Below are positions 1 to 6,742 of a DNA stretch of 11,575 nucleotides, piece by piece (positions within the stretch are counted from its first letter, which is position 1; the number at the start of each line of letters is the position of its first letter). The DNA is from Hyphomicrobiales bacterium (lineage in GTDB: Bacteria; Pseudomonadota; Alphaproteobacteria; Rhizobiales; Aestuariivirgaceae): the NCBI GenBank assembly GCA_025356765.1, contig JANXRO010000149.1, positions 1-11,575 of the forward strand, written 5' to 3'. Position numbers and translations under genes: made by a program. Below the pieces are notes generated by a model. That model did no database searches and was not told where the DNA came from. It saw only the letters and a list, made by a program, of their open reading frames with translations.

Positions 1-1
1 G

Positions 2-607
2 CCTGCCAGTTGGCGCACCAGGGGCATGGCCAACGGCACCATGGGCGATCTGTCACCCCATATGATCAACTGCGCGCTTGCTTTGTTGGGGCCGATTGTG
101 GATGTCATGGCCATGGTTGAAACGGTTCATGCCGAAAGGCCATCTGCAAAGGGCGTGGAAAAAGTTACCAATGATGATCATGCCCAAATTATGTGTAAGT
201 TTAAGCGGGGTTGCATGGGGCATATGTTTTTTAGCCGCGTGGCCACGGGCCGCAAGATGGGTTACGCCTATGAAGTGTTTGGCACCAAAGGCTCCATTCG
301 TTTTGATCAAGAAGACCAGAACGCCATTTGGCTTTATCGCGCCGAAGGGCCAGAAACCACACGCGGATATACTAAAATTCTCACTGGGCCTGCTCACCCA
401 GACTATCAACCTTTTTGCTTGGGGCCGGGCCACGGCACTGGCTATCAAGATCAGATCATCATTGAGGCAAAAGATTTTCTCACCGCCATTGCGGCTGGAA
501 AATCCATGTGGCCCACATTCCGAGATGGTCTTGATGTCAGCCGCATTGTTGCAGCAGCGCTTTCTTCCAGCGATAAGAAAGCTTGGCAATCTGTTTCCGA
601 ATTTTGA
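2..607 (+). CDS. Gfo/Idh/MocA family oxidoreductase, C-terminal part (5' end outside window)
   Basis: The reading frame is open from the left edge, giving about 201 residues and no true start. The ATG at 26 is internal, because the residues before it (PASWRT) belong to the family pattern of a W-R motif, then glycine-rich residues, then a G-D-L/I-x-x-H motif, seen here as GDLSPHMIN. Later parts fit the C-terminal alpha/beta dimerisation domain: a VFGTKGSIRF strand-turn near the middle and a final segment with FLTAIAAGK and DGLDVSRIV, where these proteins keep the E/D-D-G-L helix. The family uses NAD(P) to oxidise or reduce sugar and cyclitol hydroxyls. The nucleotide-binding N-terminal domain, with its G-x-G and E-K-P motifs, lies outside the window. 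Only 14 bases separate its stop from the IolE-like gene, so the two are probably co-transcribed. An inositol 2-dehydrogenase-like role is inferred from the neighbour; substrate unknown. Confidence 0.82.
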   Translation, partial: PASWRTRGMANGTMGDLSPHMINCALALLGPIVDVMAMVETVHAERPSAKGVEKVTNDDHAQIMCKFKRGCMGHMFFSRVATGRKMGYAYEVFGTKGSIRFDQEDQNAIWLYRAEGPETTRGYTKILTGPAHPDYQPFCLGPGHGTGYQDQIIIEAKDFLTAIAAGKSMWPTFRDGLDVSRIVAAALSSSDKKAWQSVSEF

Positions 608-621
608 AAGGTAATATTCAG

Positions 622-1515
622 ATGACCATCCGCATTGGTAATGCGCCTTGTTCATGGGGCGTGGAATTTGCAAATGACGCGCGCAATCCTACATGGCAAA
701 CAGTTCTGCAGGAATGTGCAGGCGCTGGCTATAAGGGTATTGAGCTTGGGCCGATTGGATTCATGCCAGAAGACCCTACCATTTTAGGACCGGCACTGGC
801 CGCCAATGATCTGACGCTGATTGGTGGCGTGGTGTTTCGCCCATTCCATGATGCTTCACAATGGGATGAAGTAATGGACGCTTCAATGCGCACCTGCAAA
901 GCACTGGTCGCTCATGGTGCCAAGCACTTGGTTTTGATTGATTCAATTTCACCCCGCCGTGCCCCCACGGCTGGTCGTGCCAAAGAGGCCGAGCAAATGG
1001 ACAAGGCCGAATGGACTGCGTTTCGAGATCGCATCGCTGATGTCGCTCGCATGGGCACTGAAGACTATGGCTTGACAGTTGGCATCCACGCCCATGCGGC
1101 AGGCTTCATTGACTTTGAACCAGAGCTTGAACGCTTATTGAATGAAGTTGATGAAAAAATTTTAAAAATCTGTTTTGACACCGGTCATCATTCTTATGCT
1201 GGGTTTGACCCCGTAGCATTTATGAAAAAACACATTGCCCGCATCAGCTATATGCACTTCAAAGATATTGATCCCAGGGTTAAGGCGAACGTAATTGCCA
1301 ATCGCACGGGATTTTATGAGGCCTGCGGCCAAGGCATTTTCTGCAACTTGGGCAAGGGCGATGTTAATTTCTCCGCGGTGCGTAAAGTGCTTTTGGATAA
1401 TGGTTTCGAAGGCTGGTGCACGGTGGAGCAAGACTGCGACCCCACACTAGATGTGCGCCCCATGGATGATGCAAAGGCCAACCGCGAATATCTTGAATCG
1501 ATTGGGTTCAAATAA
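622..1515 (+). CDS. IolE-like TIM-barrel protein (inosose dehydratase / sugar isomerase-epimerase family)
   Basis: A 297-residue protein of the AP-endonuclease-2-like TIM-barrel family, the usual length for IolE. The N-terminus NAPCSWGVEF matches the IolE-type start (xAPxSWG). Likely metal-site motifs are visible: HAHAAGF near 156-162, CFDTGHHSYAGFDP near 184-197, YMHFKDIDP near 210-218 and TVEQD near 267-271. The pairing of DTGH with H-x-K-D is especially IolE-like. IolE dehydrates 2-keto-myo-inositol; relatives isomerise or epimerise keto sugars. The start at 622 is preferred over an upstream in-frame TTG at 583, because the extra residues would overlap the previous gene and the family homology begins at MTIRIG. 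A GAAAGG ribosome site sits at 606-611. It lies between two Gfo/Idh dehydrogenases, which fits a cyclitol or keto-sugar pathway in which a dehydrogenase makes the ketone and this enzyme processes it. Exact substrate unproven. Confidence 0.85.
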   Translation: MTIRIGNAPCSWGVEFANDARNPTWQTVLQECAGAGYKGIELGPIGFMPEDPTILGPALAANDLTLIGGVVFRPFHDASQWDEVMDASMRTCKALVAHGAKHLVLIDSISPRRAPTAGRAKEAEQMDKAEWTAFRDRIADVARMGTEDYGLTVGIHAHAAGFIDFEPELERLLNEVDEKILKICFDTGHHSYAGFDPVAFMKKHIARISYMHFKDIDPRVKANVIANRTGFYEACGQGIFCNLGKGDVNFSAVRKVLLDNGFEGWCTVEQDCDPTLDVRPMDDAKANREYLESIGFK

Positions 1516-1539
1516 AAATTGAATTGAGAGGATGTCACG

Positions 1540-2700
1540 ATGACAACATTAAATTGGGGAATGATTGGTGGTGGCGAAGGCAGCCAAATTGGCCCGGCGC
1601 ATCGCTTGGGCGCAAGGCTTGACGCGGATTTTGAATTCGTTGCAGGTGCCCTTGATCACAGGCCAGAAGCGGGCCGCGACTATGGCCAAAGATTGGGCCT
1701 GGCTGCTGATCGTTCTTATGGCGACTGGAAGGAAATGTTGGCAGGCGAAAAAAATCGCGCAGACCGCGTAGACCTCGTCACCGTGGCCACGCCCAATGCT
1801 ACGCATTTTGGCATCACCAAGGCGTTTCTGGAAGCCGGCTTTAATGTGTTCTGCGAAAAGCCAATGACGATGACGGTGGAAGAGGGCGAAGACATCGTGC
1901 GAATCGCCAAGTCAAACGGGCGCATTTGCGCTGTAAACTATGGCTACACGGGTTATTCTCTGGTGCGCCACATGCGCGCCATGGTGGCCAGAGGTGATCT
2001 GGGCAAAGTGCGCTTGGTAGTAGCAGAGTTTGCTCATGGCCATCACGCTGATGCCGCCAATGCTGATAACCCCCGCGTGCGCTGGCGTTATGACCCCGCA
2101 CAAGCTGGCGTCTCAGCACAATTTGCTGATTGTGGAATTCACGCCATGCATATGGCAAGTTTTGTCACAGGCCAAGAAGTGGAACGCCTTTCCGCAGATA
2201 TCGCATCCTGCATCCAAAGCCGTGTGCTGGAAGATGACGCAATGGTGAACTTCCGCATGACCGGCGGAACTGTTGGTCGGCTCTGGACATCATCCGTGGC
2301 CATCGGCAGGCAACATGGCCTTGGCATTCAAGTGTTCGGAGAGAAGGGCGGTTTGCGCTGGTCACAGGAACACCCAAACCAACTGTATTGGATGCCTTTA
2401 GGCCAACGCTTACAAATTATAGAGCGCGGTGAAGGTGGATTGTCGCCAGAGGCAGATCGCACCAGTCGTGTAACAGTTGGCCACGCCGAAGGCATGCCGC
2501 TGGCCTTTGCCAACATCTACAAAGATTTGGCCGAAGCAATCAAAGCCCAAAAGCAAGGCCGCGCGATGGATCCTGCTGCCAATCTTTACCCGCGTGCAGA
2601 GGACGGCTTGCGCTCAATGGCTGCGGTTTTTGCCGTGGCAGAATCGGGAAAGTCTGAAGGAAAATGGGTCGATGCGCGCCCGCCCATGTTTAGAAAGTGA
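1540..2700 (+). CDS. Gfo/Idh/MocA family NAD(P)-dependent oxidoreductase
   Basis: A complete 386-residue protein. The Rossmann dinucleotide site is near the N-terminus (GMIGGGEGSQIG, 7-18). It is followed by VATPNATHF (82-90), the catalytic-lysine E-K-P motif at 106-108 (FCEKPMTMT), the NYGYTGY segment (133-139), RWRYDP (181-186) and DCGIHAMH (197-204), whose histidine is in the usual catalytic position. The C-terminal domain has VFGEKGGLRW and ends with the PRAEDGLRSM helix. These proteins transfer hydride between NAD(P) and a sugar or cyclitol hydroxyl. The length, about 50 residues above the commonest members, and the N-terminal pattern resemble the Gfo/Idh subgroup often found with inositol-type genes. 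A GAGAGGA ribosome site (1526-1532) lies 7 bases before the ATG. The 24-base gap from the IolE-like gene supports one operon. It is last in the + strand set. Two paralogous dehydrogenases in one operon suggest two successive or opposing redox steps; that is inference. Confidence 0.88.
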   Translation: MTTLNWGMIGGGEGSQIGPAHRLGARLDADFEFVAGALDHRPEAGRDYGQRLGLAADRSYGDWKEMLAGEKNRADRVDLVTVATPNATHFGITKAFLEAGFNVFCEKPMTMTVEEGEDIVRIAKSNGRICAVNYGYTGYSLVRHMRAMVARGDLGKVRLVVAEFAHGHHADAANADNPRVRWRYDPAQAGVSAQFADCGIHAMHMASFVTGQEVERLSADIASCIQSRVLEDDAMVNFRMTGGTVGRLWTSSVAIGRQHGLGIQVFGEKGGLRWSQEHPNQLYWMPLGQRLQIIERGEGGLSPEADRTSRVTVGHAEGMPLAFANIYKDLAEAIKAQKQGRAMDPAANLYPRAEDGLRSMAAVFAVAESGKSEGKWVDARPPMFRK

Positions 2701-2812
2701 AATAATCAAGCTTGTGTCTGATTTAAAAGCTGCATCAACAGTCACAGTCGTGTTCACTAAAATACCCGCGTAAACACCCGAATGGTAATTCGATAGCCGC
2801 CTAAACAATTGC

Positions 2813-3673
2813 TCAAGCGTGGCCTTTCCATGGCACAAGTTTGCGTTCGAGGAAACGCATCAGCATGTCAAAAGCATAGGCGATGGCAGCAATGATGAAA
2901 ATGCCCATGATAACAGTGGATGTTTGCAGAAACTGTGAAGCCGATAGCACCATGAAGCCAATGCCGCTTGTTGCGGCAACCATTTCTGCTGCGACTAATG
3001 TTGTCCAACCCACACCCATACCAATGCGCACGGCAGTAATGATTTCTGGCAAGGCAGCAGGCAAAATAACTTGCGTTAAGACCTGCCAAGGGCTTGCACC
3101 AAGCGAGTATGCTGCATGAACCTGTTCGATTGCAGCAGACCGCACACCAGAGCGCGTGCCGATGGCTACAGGGGCGAAGATCGAAAGAAAGATAAGCAAA
3201 ACTTTTGCCAACTCGCCGATGCCGAACCACACGATCATCAAGGGCAAATAAGCCAGCGGAGGCACCGGGCGATAGAACTCTATCGGCGGATCAAATATGC
3301 CGCGCATAACCCGGCTCATACCCATGGCAAGTCCCACTGGAATGGCCGTCGCGCAGGCTAAAATCAATGCGCCAAACACGCGCAAAACGCTGATCCGCGT
3401 ATGTTCAAACAGAGTCTTTTCTGCAAAGCCCTCAGTTGAAACTTGGACGAACTTGTTGAAAATCGCGATCGGCGACGGCAAAAACAAAGGTTTGATCCAT
3501 CCGGCCCACGTGGCCAATGACCAAAAACCAATCAGACAAAGTGCAGATATCGCGCTGATCAAAAGGCTGTCGCCCTGTCCTGGCACACCATAAACTTCAC
3601 CAGGTTTTGTCGGTTTGATTTTGAAAAGCGAACCAAAAAATGGGTTTGAAGGTGGTTTCTTCTGTTCAGACAT
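2813..3673 (-). CDS. tauC: TauC/SsuC-type sulfonate ABC transporter permease
   Basis: A 286-residue inner-membrane permease of the binding-protein-dependent transport family. After a polar N-terminal tail of about 35 residues come several hydrophobic segments (about 37-58, 98-118, 140-170, 222-245 and 252-270). The cytoplasmic EAA-type coupling loop is clear at about 189-212 (YSLGASPWQVL then VILPAALPEI), with the RIGMGVGW continuation typical of TauC and SsuC. RPVPPLAYLPLMIVWFGIGE (135-154) is also characteristic. It forms the membrane channel driven by the adjacent ATPase. The ATG at 3673 is chosen because GGGAGG lies just upstream and the frame overlaps the end of the ATPase gene by 8 bases (ATGTCTGA), showing translational coupling. 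A longer frame starting at 3703 lies inside the ATPase gene and is not needed. Taurine versus another small sulfonate cannot be decided from the permease alone. Last gene of the - strand set. Confidence 0.9.
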   Translation of the reverse strand: MSEQKKPPSNPFFGSLFKIKPTKPGEVYGVPGQGDSLLISAISALCLIGFWSLATWAGWIKPLFLPSPIAIFNKFVQVSTEGFAEKTLFEHTRISVLRVFGALILACATAIPVGLAMGMSRVMRGIFDPPIEFYRPVPPLAYLPLMIVWFGIGELAKVLLIFLSIFAPVAIGTRSGVRSAAIEQVHAAYSLGASPWQVLTQVILPAALPEIITAVRIGMGVGWTTLVAAEMVAATSGIGFMVLSASQFLQTSTVIMGIFIIAAIAYAFDMLMRFLERKLVPWKGHA

Positions 3674-4469
3674 GATCGCCTCCCGAAGCTTCTTCATCAC
3701 CAAATATTATTTTTAAAACTTGTTCACGCATTCCAATGAATTCAGGCGATGCTTTAACAGCACGTGCATCAGCACCTGCCAAAAATTTTTTGCTGAAATC
3801 GAGATCAAACGTGTGCGTGATGCGACCTGGGCGCGGCGACATAACAATCAACCGCGTGCCCATGAACAAAGCTTCTTCAACGCTGTGGGTGATGAAGAAC
3901 ACCATTTTGGACGATTCTTTCCAAATGCGAATAATCAGCTCTTGAGCCTTTTCACGGGTAAGAGCATCAAGCGCGCCAAGTGGCTCGTCCATCAATAAAA
4001 TTTCTGGATCGCTTGCCAAGGCCCGCGCAATTCCAACGCGCTGCTGCATGCCGCCTGAAAGTTGATAGACCGGGTGGGTCTCGAAAGCTTCAAGGCCCAA
4101 TTGCTTGAGATGCTTGCGGGCGATTTCGTGACGTTCAGACTTTCCGATTCCACGAAGCTTGAGCCCAAAGGCAACATTATCGATTACGTTGAGCCAAGGA
4201 AGTAGGGCGTGTTTTTGAAACACCACCGCGCGATCGGCACCGGGCCCTGCCACTATGTTTCCGTTGAGTTTGATCTGCCCTGTAGATGGAGAGAGAAAGC
4301 CCGCCAGAAGATTTAACAACGTGGATTTTCCACAACCCGAAGCGCCCAAGGCCACCACAAATTCGCCCTGTTGAATTTCCAACTGAACATTGGACAGGGC
4401 TTTCACCGGAGGCGTGTTTGGGCCGAGCGGAAACTCGACTGTGACTTGATCGACGTGAAGACTACCCAT
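3666..4469 (-). CDS. tauB: TauB-type sulfonate ABC transporter ATP-binding protein
   Basis: A 267-residue ABC ATPase with every expected motif: Walker A GASGCGKST (42-50), Q-loop glutamine near 85 (VVFQKHALLPW), signature LSGGMQQRVGIARAL (137-151), Walker B ILLMDE (157-162), D-loop GALDALT and H-loop histidine near 195 (ITHSVEEA). The order GPGADR-VVFQ-LLPW-NV-DNVAFGL, and the C-terminal F-x-x-x-F-L-A-G, KASPEFIGMRE and VLKIIF, closely follow TauB. It powers import of a small sulfonate through the TauC-type permease. The ATG at 4469 is preferred to an in-frame TTG at 4508, because the alignment begins at MGSLHVD and the upstream stretch lies inside a hairpin. The Shine-Dalgarno match is weak (GGCAGG), which would suit lower expression than the binding protein. 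It overlaps the permease start by 8 bases. Confidence 0.92.
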   Translation of the reverse strand: MGSLHVDQVTVEFPLGPNTPPVKALSNVQLEIQQGEFVVALGASGCGKSTLLNLLAGFLSPSTGQIKLNGNIVAGPGADRAVVFQKHALLPWLNVIDNVAFGLKLRGIGKSERHEIARKHLKQLGLEAFETHPVYQLSGGMQQRVGIARALASDPEILLMDEPLGALDALTREKAQELIIRIWKESSKMVFFITHSVEEALFMGTRLIVMSPRPGRITHTFDLDFSKKFLAGADARAVKASPEFIGMREQVLKIIFGDEEASGGDHV

Positions 4470-4481
4470 GCGCTGCCTGCC

Positions 4482-4519
4482 AAAAAGTAAAGTCCACTCC
4501 GCCGACAATGGCAGAGTGG
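4482..4519 (-). terminator. Terminator-like or attenuating hairpin between tauA and tauB
   Basis: On the - strand, CCACTC (from 4519) pairs with GAGTGG (ending at 4494), and inner GCC pairs with GGC across one mismatch and a 6-base loop: about 9 base pairs in total. It is followed at once by ACTTTACTTTTT. It sits in the 83-base gap after the tauA stop and just before the tauB start. That suits a leaky terminator or an mRNA-stabilising hairpin that leaves more binding-protein message than ATPase/permease message. The fold is read by eye; no energy was computed. Confidence 0.55.
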
Positions 4520-4552
4520 TCGATTACAAATATATCATAACACCGAAATGAA

Positions 4553-5545
4553 TTACTTCATTGCTGCGGCGAGATAATCAGCATTCACAAACTTGGAATA
4601 GTCGTCAAGCACGGCGTCAACCCGCTTATTTTCCATGAGAAATTTAGCAGTGGCCAACATGTTGGCTTGGTTTCCGCCGCCCAGCCACTCAGCTGACGCC
4701 ATGGTTGCAAGGGATGGGAACTTATAGTCCTTGAGAGCAGCAGGAACTTCTGCCGCTGGAGAACCCGTACGTTCGGCAATTGCTTTAACAGGTGCTGAAT
4801 CTGCCGTCCAAGCATCGGGGTTGGAGTTATAGGCAGCGTTGGCCGCATCAATGGCTTTCAAAAATTTAGTCATAAATTCTGGATTCGCCTTAGCAAAACC
4901 AGTGTTCACAACCCAGCCATCAAACGTCGGCGCACCCGCAACTTGATTTGCGCCCATAATCATCTTGCCGGTTTTCATCGCTTTGCCTCTGGCAGGTTCC
5001 CAGATGAAGGTGGCATCGATTTGACCTTGATCCCAAGCGGCGGTGATCTGATCGGGTTTCATCCCGATCACTTCAACGTCACCGGGTTTCAAACCTGCAT
5101 TTTTAATAGCCCCCATCAGTGAATAGTGAGCGGTGGAACCCAATGGAACTGCAACTTTTTTGCCCTTCAGGTCTTCTACTTTGGTGATACCTGCGCCATC
5201 ACGCGCAATCAACGCTTCGGCAGCGCCGATCACATCAGAAATTCCAAACAACTGATAATCTACGCCCTGTGATGCGCCAATTGCCAATGGGGATGATCCA
5301 ATTTCTGAAACCTTAAGATCGCCTGAGGCCATCGCAGCAATAACTTCTGCACCAGAGGCAAATTTACGCCATTCGATTTCCATGCCAGTCGCTTTGTCAA
5401 TTGCGCCAGCAGCGATTGCTGCTTGCATTGGTGTGGGCGTACCAAAGGTGCCGATGATAATTTTTTCGGCCATTGCGGCTGTAGCTGTAACACCGGTCAA
5501 AAACATTGCTGCCATAGCGGCGATCAGTGTGCGTTTCGTTGTCAT
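4553..5545 (-). CDS. tauA: TauA-type periplasmic sulfonate-binding protein
   Basis: A 330-residue secreted substrate-binding protein. The N-terminus is a Sec signal peptide: MTTKR, a hydrophobic stretch, then cleavage probably after AMA at about 26. The mature part tracks TauA: EWRKFASGAEV (58-68), EIGSSPLAIGASQ (81-93), DLKGKKVAVPLGSTAHYSL (125-143), ITAAWDQGQIDATFIWEPA (167-185) and GAPTFDGWVV (204-213), ending with the DDYSKFVN segment (314-321). It captures the sulfonate in the periplasm and delivers it to the permease. The start at 5545 has AAGGGAG seven bases upstream; the same frame runs on to 5905, but that part is inside the cuyA-like gene in another frame and is spurious. With TauB and TauC it forms a full transporter. 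Ligand could be taurine, cysteate, cysteinolate or DHPS; the neighbouring enzymes argue for a C3 sulfonate. Confidence 0.9.
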   Translation of the reverse strand: MTTKRTLIAAMAAMFLTGVTATAAMAEKIIIGTFGTPTPMQAAIAAGAIDKATGMEIEWRKFASGAEVIAAMASGDLKVSEIGSSPLAIGASQGVDYQLFGISDVIGAAEALIARDGAGITKVEDLKGKKVAVPLGSTAHYSLMGAIKNAGLKPGDVEVIGMKPDQITAAWDQGQIDATFIWEPARGKAMKTGKMIMGANQVAGAPTFDGWVVNTGFAKANPEFMTKFLKAIDAANAAYNSNPDAWTADSAPVKAIAERTGSPAAEVPAALKDYKFPSLATMASAEWLGGGNQANMLATAKFLMENKRVDAVLDDYSKFVNADYLAAAMK

Positions 5546-5627
5546 AAAAATACTCCCTTGAGGTTGATGTGGTCGTTTGCATTCCCATTTGTATTTGACA
5601 GATTTAAACCTGCTCTTTTTGGAATTC

Positions 5628-6638
5628 CTAATTTGGCCGTGTTGCATCGAAAATATTATTGTAACCAAACAACCCAACACTTCCGCCAGTGTGAAGAAAA
5701 ACAACGTTTTCAGATGTTTTAAAATGTCCTTTGCGAATAAGATCAATAAGTCCGGCCATGCCTTTTCCAGAATACACCGGATCAAGCAGAATACCTTCCG
5801 TGCGGGCCAAGATATTAACGGCTTCAACCATGCCGTCTGTGGGAACGCCGTATCCCGCGCCCACATAATCGGTGTTGGCAACCACGCGTTCACGCGCCAC
5901 AGCACCGGGCATGTCCATCAAATCGGCGGTAGCACATGCCAACTTATAGATATTTTCTTCTTGCAATGGGCGTGGGGCGCGCGTTCCGATGCCAAGCACT
6001 GGAATATGGCTGCGAAGTCCTTCAAGGCCGACCACAAGACCTGCCTGTGTGCCAGCACTTCCAGTTGCGTGCACAACATGGTCTATGCGCAGGCTCATGT
6101 CATTGGCTTGCGCGACAAGCTCTAAGGCACAGTTCACATATCCAAGTGCACCAATGGGGTTCGAACCGCCGCCAACGATGATATAGGGTTTGCCGCCGTG
6201 TGAGCGAATTTCCTCTGCAACTTTTTCCATTTCCGCATTCATCGGTGTTCCAGCGGGAAACGTTTGCGTCGGTGCACCGTGTATATGATCAAGCAAAACA
6301 TTGCCCGATCCACAATAATCTGGGCTAGTGCTTCCCGTTCTATTTTCCAAAAGAATGCGGCACTTCATGCCAAGCTTGGCAGCCGCTGCTGCGGTTTGCC
6401 GCGCATGGTTCGATTGAATGGCACCTTGGGTGATGACCGTATCACAACCCTTTTGCAGAGCATCTGCCATCAGAAATTCGAGCTTGCGGGTTTTATTGCC
6501 GCCGGAAGAAAGCCCGGTGCAGTCATCGCGCTTGATATAAACTTTCGGTCCACCAAGCAGCTTGGTGAGGTTTGGCATCGCTTCCAACGGTGTTGGAAAA
6601 TGCCCAAGTCGCACACGTGGAAACCGCGCAAGATGCAT
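5628..6638 (-). CDS. cuyA: PLP-dependent L-cysteate sulfo-lyase / D-cysteine desulfhydrase family enzyme (CuyA-like)
   Basis: A 336-residue fold-type-II PLP enzyme of the ACC deaminase/D-cysteine desulfhydrase family. Visible motifs are LGHFPTPLE (11-19), YIKRDD (34-39), SSGGNKTRKLEF (44-55) with the PLP-binding lysine at about 49, QGAIQSNHARQT (71-82) with a catalytic-type serine near 76, ATGSAGTQAG (191-200) for the PLP phosphate, and HTGGSVGLFGY (316-326) near the C-terminus. CuyA cleaves L-cysteate to pyruvate, sulfite and ammonia; the sister enzyme DcyD cleaves D-cysteine to pyruvate, sulfide and ammonia. Sequence alone does not separate them securely, but location directly upstream of a complete TauABC-type transporter, 82 bases from tauA, favours sulfonate cleavage. 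The SGNVLLDHIHGA segment looks more CuyA-like than DcyD-like (from memory, not aligned). A GGGGAG site lies 9 bases before the ATG. Confidence 0.78.
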   Translation of the reverse strand: MHLARFPRVRLGHFPTPLEAMPNLTKLLGGPKVYIKRDDCTGLSSGGNKTRKLEFLMADALQKGCDTVITQGAIQSNHARQTAAAAAKLGMKCRILLENRTGSTSPDYCGSGNVLLDHIHGAPTQTFPAGTPMNAEMEKVAEEIRSHGGKPYIIVGGGSNPIGALGYVNCALELVAQANDMSLRIDHVVHATGSAGTQAGLVVGLEGLRSHIPVLGIGTRAPRPLQEENIYKLACATADLMDMPGAVARERVVANTDYVGAGYGVPTDGMVEAVNILARTEGILLDPVYSGKGMAGLIDLIRKGHFKTSENVVFLHTGGSVGLFGYNNIFDATRPN

Positions 6639-6706
6639 TCGAACAAACTCCCCAAACTCTTTATTTTCAAAGAGACTATGAAAGCTCGATCAAACTGGCC
6701 AATGCC

Positions 6707-6739
6707 AAAAACGATCTAAATCATGCCGTTGCGGCATGA
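6707..6739 (-). terminator. Terminator-like hairpin after the DegT aminotransferase gene
   Basis: A perfect 8-base-pair stem (TCATGCCG with CGGCATGA, 6721-6728 and 6732-6739) with a 3-base loop starts 3 bases after the DegT stop codon. On the - strand it is followed by ATTTAGATCGTTTTT. The five-T run is about 9 bases beyond the stem, so this is an imperfect intrinsic terminator. It probably marks the end of the racemase-hisD-degT unit, with partial read-through into the cuyA-like gene possible. Confidence 0.55.
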
Positions 6740-6742
6740 GCC

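Noticed and set aside
53..673. Long - strand reading frame opposite the first oxidoreductase gene
   Set aside because: Its translation shows no recognisable motif, while the + strand frame has clear Gfo/Idh features; it is an antisense shadow.
2701..2812. Search for a bidirectional terminator in the convergent gap
   Set aside because: Only a weak AGCTT/AAGCT pair (2709-2713 and 2727-2731) with a 13-base loop was found; the 112-base gap holds no convincing terminator or gene.
4470..4508. Alternative TTG start for the TauB-type ATPase at 4508
   Set aside because: TauB homology begins at the ATG at 4469, and the extra residues are encoded by the hairpin region.
5546..5627. Search for a promoter or hairpin between the cuyA-like gene and tauA
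   Set aside because: The gap contains AT-rich patches and a GGAATTCC palindrome but no convincing -35/-10 pair or stem, so co-transcription from upstream is the simplest reading.
5546..5905. Upstream extension of the tauA reading frame by 120 residues
   Set aside because: It overlaps the 3' end of the cuyA-like gene in another frame, has no family resemblance, and the true start at 5545 has a good ribosome site and begins a clean signal peptide.
5577..6125. Long + strand reading frame opposite the cuyA-like gene
   Set aside because: It has no domain signature and mirrors a well-supported PLP enzyme on the other strand.
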